From: DATARH01 sp036008175 | Lineage (GTDB): Bacteria; Pseudomonadota; Alphaproteobacteria; ATCC43930; CGMCC-115725 | Length of the DNA: 35,777 bases | Direction of reading: 5' to 3' | Assembly (NCBI GenBank): GCA_036008175.1 | Contig: DASYOB010000145.1 | Span: 1-35,777, forward strand | Shown here: one piece after another, positions 32,818 through 35,777 of the stretch | Layout: each line of letters opens with the position of its first letter | Position numbering within the stretch: position 1 is the stretch's first letter | Notes under the pieces: model-generated | What the model was told of the DNA's origin: nothing | Seen by the model: the letters and a program-made list of their open reading frames with translations, nothing else | Database searches by the model: none | Program-made: the position numbers and the translations under genes

Positions 32818-33993
32818 TTATAGCAGGCCGCGGCCGGCGAGGTTGCGCATCAGCGCGAGCGCGCCGAACTCCCAGGGCGGGATCTTGTCGCTGCGCCCCA
32901 CGCGATTGACGAGCGCGCCCAGTTTCGGCGAGGAGACCGTGACAATGTCGCCCGTCTTGTGGGTGAAGCCTTGGCCGGGTGCGCCGCGGTCGTCGATCGG
33001 CGCGAACATGGTACCGAGAAATAGCACGAAGCCATCGGGATACTGATGCGTCGGCCCGATCGCTTGCGCCACGATTTCGGCCGGGTCGCGGCTGATCATC
33101 GTCATCGAGCTGTGGCCGTTCAGCACGTAGCCCTCGGTTCCCCGCACTTCCAGCGCGACCTCGGCGCGGCGCGCGTCGTCGAGCAAGAAGGTGCCGTCGA
33201 AGAGTCGCAAAAATGGTCCGACCGCGCAGGAGCCATTGTTGTCCTTGGCCTTGGCGAGGAGGAGCGCGCTGCGCCCCTCGAAGTCGCGCAGATTGACGTC
33301 GTTGCCGAGCGTGGCGCCGACGATCCGGCCTGCGGCGTTGACCGCGAGCACGATCTCCGGTTCGGGGTTGTTCCATACCGAGGCCGGATGCAGCCCGATC
33401 TCGGCGCCGATGCCGATCGAGGCCATGGATTGGCATTTTGTGAAGATCTCGGCATCGGGGCCGATCCCGACCTCGAGATACTGCGACCACATGCCGCGCT
33501 TCTGCAGCGCTCCTTTCAGCCGCTCGGCCTCGGGCGAGCCCGGCTGGACCGCGGCGAGGTCGCCACCGATCTCGGCGGCGAGGCTGCTGCGCACTTCGGC
33601 CGCACGGGCCGGATTGCCGCGTGCCTGCTCCTCGACGACGCGTTCCAAGAGGCTGCGGATGAAGGTGACGCCGGCGGCCTTGACCGCCTGCAGATCAATC
33701 GGCGCGAGAAACCACGGGTGCGCCGCGTCGCGTGCCTCGGCCCTGCTATTCTCCAGGATTTCGGCGACGGCGCCAATGCGGCGGTCGCGCGGTGCGGTCG
33801 CGAGCGTCGCGACCGGATCCGGCTCGTTCAGTAGCCCGGCGACGGTCGGTGCGGTGCGGCTGATGTCGAACACACCGTCGTCCCGCACCAACACGACGGC
33901 TGGGCCCTCGTCCGGCAGCCAGACGCGGCCAACCAGTGTTCCGACGCAGCCGTCCTCCGGCAGGCATTCCTTTGGCCCGAGTTGCCGGGTCAT
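32818..33993 (-). CDS. FAH-family 2-keto-3-deoxy-sugar-acid (xylonate/arabinonate) dehydratase
   Basis: The 391-aa protein is of the fumarylacetoacetate hydrolase superfamily, group of Caulobacter XylX, which dehydrates 2-keto-3-deoxy-D-xylonate to 2-oxoglutarate semialdehyde. Phrases I recall from that group are nearly unchanged here: LAPIDLQAVKAAGVTF, LERVVEEQARG, WSQYLEVGIGPDAEIFTK, WNNPEPEIVL, GNDVNLRDFEGRSALLL, AKDNNGSCAVGPFLRLFD, HQYPDGFVLFLGTMFAP, PGQGFTHKTGD and IRNLAGRGLL-like ending MRNLAGRGLL. The metal-binding Glu and Asp residues of the FAH core lie in NPEPEIVL and GNDVNLRD. Its start overlaps the stop of the IlvD/Edd-type dehydratase gene by 4 bases (ATGA). Together they would perform two successive dehydrations of a pentonate. 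Sugar specificity is not readable. Confidence 0.88.
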   Translation of the reverse strand: MTRQLGPKECLPEDGCVGTLVGRVWLPDEGPAVVLVRDDGVFDISRTAPTVAGLLNEPDPVATLATAPRDRRIGAVAEILENSRAEARDAAHPWFLAPIDLQAVKAAGVTFIRSLLERVVEEQARGNPARAAEVRSSLAAEIGGDLAAVQPGSPEAERLKGALQKRGMWSQYLEVGIGPDAEIFTKCQSMASIGIGAEIGLHPASVWNNPEPEIVLAVNAAGRIVGATLGNDVNLRDFEGRSALLLAKAKDNNGSCAVGPFLRLFDGTFLLDDARRAEVALEVRGTEGYVLNGHSSMTMISRDPAEIVAQAIGPTHQYPDGFVLFLGTMFAPIDDRGAPGQGFTHKTGDIVTVSSPKLGALVNRVGRSDKIPPWEFGALALMRNLAGRGLL

Positions 33994-35699
33994 GGTGCCC
34001 GCCCTTCGCCGAGTGGATGCTTGCGCAGGAAATCGAAATCACAACCGCGGTCGGCCTGCAGAATCTCGCGGCGGTAGAGGCGGGCGTAGCCGCGGTCGGG
34101 TATTGGCGGCGGCGCGGTCAGGCGGCGTGCTAGTTCCTCTGACGGAACGAGGAGGTCGAGCCGACGCATGCGGACGGAAAGCCGGATGCGGTCGCCGTTG
34201 CGGACCTTGGCGAGCGGGCCTCCCGATGCCGCGTCCGGGGTCACGTGCAGCACGATGGAGCCGTAGGCAGTGCCGCTCATCCGCGCGTCGGAGATGCGCA
34301 CCATGTCCTTCACCCCGGCCCGCGCCAATTTGCCGGGGATCGGCAGATAGCCGGCCTCGGGCATGCCTGACGGCGACAGCGGGCCGGCGTTCTGCAACAC
34401 CAGGAAATCATCCGGGGTGACATCGAGGTCCGGATCGTCGATCCGCGCCGACAAATCCTCAAGCGAGGCGAAGACGACGGCCCGGCCCTCGCGCTCGAAC
34501 AGCTCGGGATCGGCGGCCGAGCGCTTGAAGATCGCGCCCTTTGGTGCCAGAGAGCCGAATAGCGCCACGAGACCGCCCTCGCTTTGCAGTGGCTCGCCGA
34601 GTGGTCGTACGACGTTGCGGTCGACCGGGCCGGGCGGCTGGGCGAGGCGTTCACCGACGGTCTCGCCGGCGACGGTCAGGCAATCGAGGTTGAGGAGGGG
34701 CTTCAGCTCACGCAGCACCCCGCCGATGCCGCCGGCGGCGAACAGGTCCTCCATGTAATGCGGCCCGGTCGGCTTCAGATCGACGATCACCGGCGTCGAG
34801 TCGCTGATCTCGTTGAGCCGCCGCAGATCGATATCGACGCCAGCGCGGCCGGCTATCGCGGTCAAGTGTAGCACCGCATTCGTCGAGCCGCCGATCGCCA
34901 TCAGCACGCGCAGCGCATTCTCGATCGATTGAGGGGTCACGATGCGGTCCGGGGTCACGTGCTCGGCGGCGAGGCGCATCGCGGCGCGCCCTGTCGCCTC
35001 GGCGGCGCGCAGCCGGTCGGCATGGACGGCGGGGATCGCGGCGGTGCCGGGCAGGATCATGCCGAGCGCCTCGGCGATCGACGCCATCGTGCTCGCCGTG
35101 CCCATGACGGCACAGGTGCCGGCCGTGGTGGCGAGGTTGCCTTCGATCTCATGGATCTCGTCGGCGTCAATTTCGCCGGCGCGGTACTTCGCCCAGAAGC
35201 GGCGGCAGTCGGTGCAGGCGCCGAGCCGTTCGCCATGCCAGCGCGAGGTCAACATCGGGCCGGCGACGAGCCCAATCGCCGGCCGGTTGGCGGAAATGGC
35301 CCCCATCAGCTGCGCCGGCACTGTTTTGTCGCAGCCGCCGACCAGAACGACCGCGTCCATCGGCTGGGCGCGGATCATCTCCTCGGTGTCCATCGCCATC
35401 AGATTGCGGAACATCAGGCTGGTCGGAGCGAGAAAGACCTCGCCGAGCGAGATCGTCGGGAACACCAGCGGCAGGCCGCCGGCAGCAAGGACGCCGCGCT
35501 TCACCGCGTCGATCAGTTCGGGGAAATGGCGGTGGCAGTTGTTGAAGCCGCTCGCGGTGTTGGCGATGCCGATCACGGGCCGCGTCAGCATCTCGCGCGA
35601 ATAGCCCATCGCCCGCGCGAACGAGCGCCGCAGATAGAGCGCGAAGTCGCGGTCGCCGTAATCGGTGACGCCGCGGGCGAGGCCAAGCGGATCGGACAT
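33990..35699 (-). CDS. IlvD/Edd-family sugar-acid dehydratase (pentonate dehydratase-like)
   Basis: The predicted protein is 569 aa from the ATG at 35699; a TTG at 35735 with a G-rich run upstream is the alternative. The family comprises iron-sulfur dehydratases of dihydroxy acids and sugar acids. The cluster cysteines are C55 (NTASGFNNCHRHF), C123 (GGCDKTVPAQ) and C196 (TAGTCAVMG), matching the [2Fe-2S] positions of L-arabinonate and D-xylonate dehydratases. GACTDCRRFW is also typical of that sugar-acid group, as is the C-terminal catalytic region VRISDARMSGTAYGSIVLHV. It should turn a pentonate (or related aldonate) into a 2-keto-3-deoxy acid, which the overlapping FAH-family gene would dehydrate further. 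Exact substrate is uncertain. It is the first visible gene of the operon; the promoter is beyond or at the window edge. Confidence 0.9.
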   Translation of the reverse strand: MSDPLGLARGVTDYGDRDFALYLRRSFARAMGYSREMLTRPVIGIANTASGFNNCHRHFPELIDAVKRGVLAAGGLPLVFPTISLGEVFLAPTSLMFRNLMAMDTEEMIRAQPMDAVVLVGGCDKTVPAQLMGAISANRPAIGLVAGPMLTSRWHGERLGACTDCRRFWAKYRAGEIDADEIHEIEGNLATTAGTCAVMGTASTMASIAEALGMILPGTAAIPAVHADRLRAAEATGRAAMRLAAEHVTPDRIVTPQSIENALRVLMAIGGSTNAVLHLTAIAGRAGVDIDLRRLNEISDSTPVIVDLKPTGPHYMEDLFAAGGIGGVLRELKPLLNLDCLTVAGETVGERLAQPPGPVDRNVVRPLGEPLQSEGGLVALFGSLAPKGAIFKRSAADPELFEREGRAVVFASLEDLSARIDDPDLDVTPDDFLVLQNAGPLSPSGMPEAGYLPIPGKLARAGVKDMVRISDARMSGTAYGSIVLHVTPDAASGGPLAKVRNGDRIRLSVRMRRLDLLVPSEELARRLTAPPPIPDRGYARLYRREILQADRGCDFDFLRKHPLGEGRAP

Positions 35700-35751
35700 G
35701 GGGGTCAGTGAAGCCGCGCCGCGCGTGTCGGTCAATCAGCCCCCACCCCGA

Positions 35752-35777
35752 CCCTCCCCCGCTATCGCAGGGGAGGG
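35752..35777. repeat. GC-rich hairpin repeat at the window end
   Basis: CCCTCCCC (35752-35759) and GGGGAGGG (35770-35777) form an 8-bp stem. It is the third member of the CTCCCC...GGGGAG hairpin family of this window (others 1570-1590 and 1999-2021). The repeat may continue beyond the window. Confidence 0.65.

Overview
The window is a high-GC stretch of an alphaproteobacterial chromosome. The closest look is to Rhodospirillales/Acetobacterales-type genomes, inferred from trmFO, uvrA-ssb and gyrA-coaD, a UvrA whose first zinc site has the alphaproteobacterial Cys-Pro-Val-Ser variant, EcfG-type promoter motifs, and the GC-rich intergenic hairpins common in this class. The species cannot be named from the sequence.

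Layout. 1-3000: trmFO on the minus strand. Its first ~57 bases are duplicated about 610 bp upstream, and between the copies sits a small DUF559 nuclease gene bounded by CTCCCCC/GGGGGAG hairpins. Next comes a BrnT-type toxin gene overlapping an unusual antitoxin gene whose C-terminal half is a different, WYL-like domain. 3080-6613: the divergent DNA-repair pair uvrA and ssb, with a near-consensus alphaproteobacterial SOS box between them. 6667-8800: a visibly AT-richer gene for a 450-aa protein with an Rx4H HEPN ribonuclease motif, then a DUF5681 gene. 8804-13116: gnd, an AIM24-family protein, a MetE-like methyltransferase and an ICMT-like membrane methyltransferase. Downstream of gnd are a possible IS21-type terminal relic and a 24-bp repeat. 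13113-18619: an alpha/beta hydrolase, a CPBP membrane protease and a three-domain lysophospholipid flippase/acyltransferase/acyl-ligase fusion behind a promoter with a palindromic operator. 18765-23252: gyrA-coaD (ATGA overlap) and a lysine 2,3-aminomutase/EpmB-like radical SAM enzyme. 23264-28670: an RCK-pore-RCK potassium channel, exonuclease III, erpA, and an orphan transketolase/PDH E1-like enzyme. 28726-31119: three exported proteins (a basic polar one, a peptidoglycan-binding one and a YncE-like beta-propeller). The first two each have an EcfG-type (general stress response) promoter motif. 31260-35699: a tightly packed minus-strand operon of an IlvD/Edd-type sugar-acid dehydratase, a FAH-family 2-keto-3-deoxy-sugar-acid dehydratase, a TauD/TfdA dioxygenase and a DUF924 protein.

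How it fits together: most genes are housekeeping (tRNA modification, nucleotide excision repair, topology, CoA, Fe-S assembly, pentose phosphate). The accessory interest is in the DUF559/hairpin insertion at trmFO, the hybrid antitoxin, the HEPN gene, the stress-promoter pair, and the sugar-acid operon, which looks like the dehydration steps of a non-phosphorylating pentose pathway. No CRISPR array, rRNA or tRNA gene was seen. With the starts chosen here, no stretch longer than 300 bases lacks a gene.
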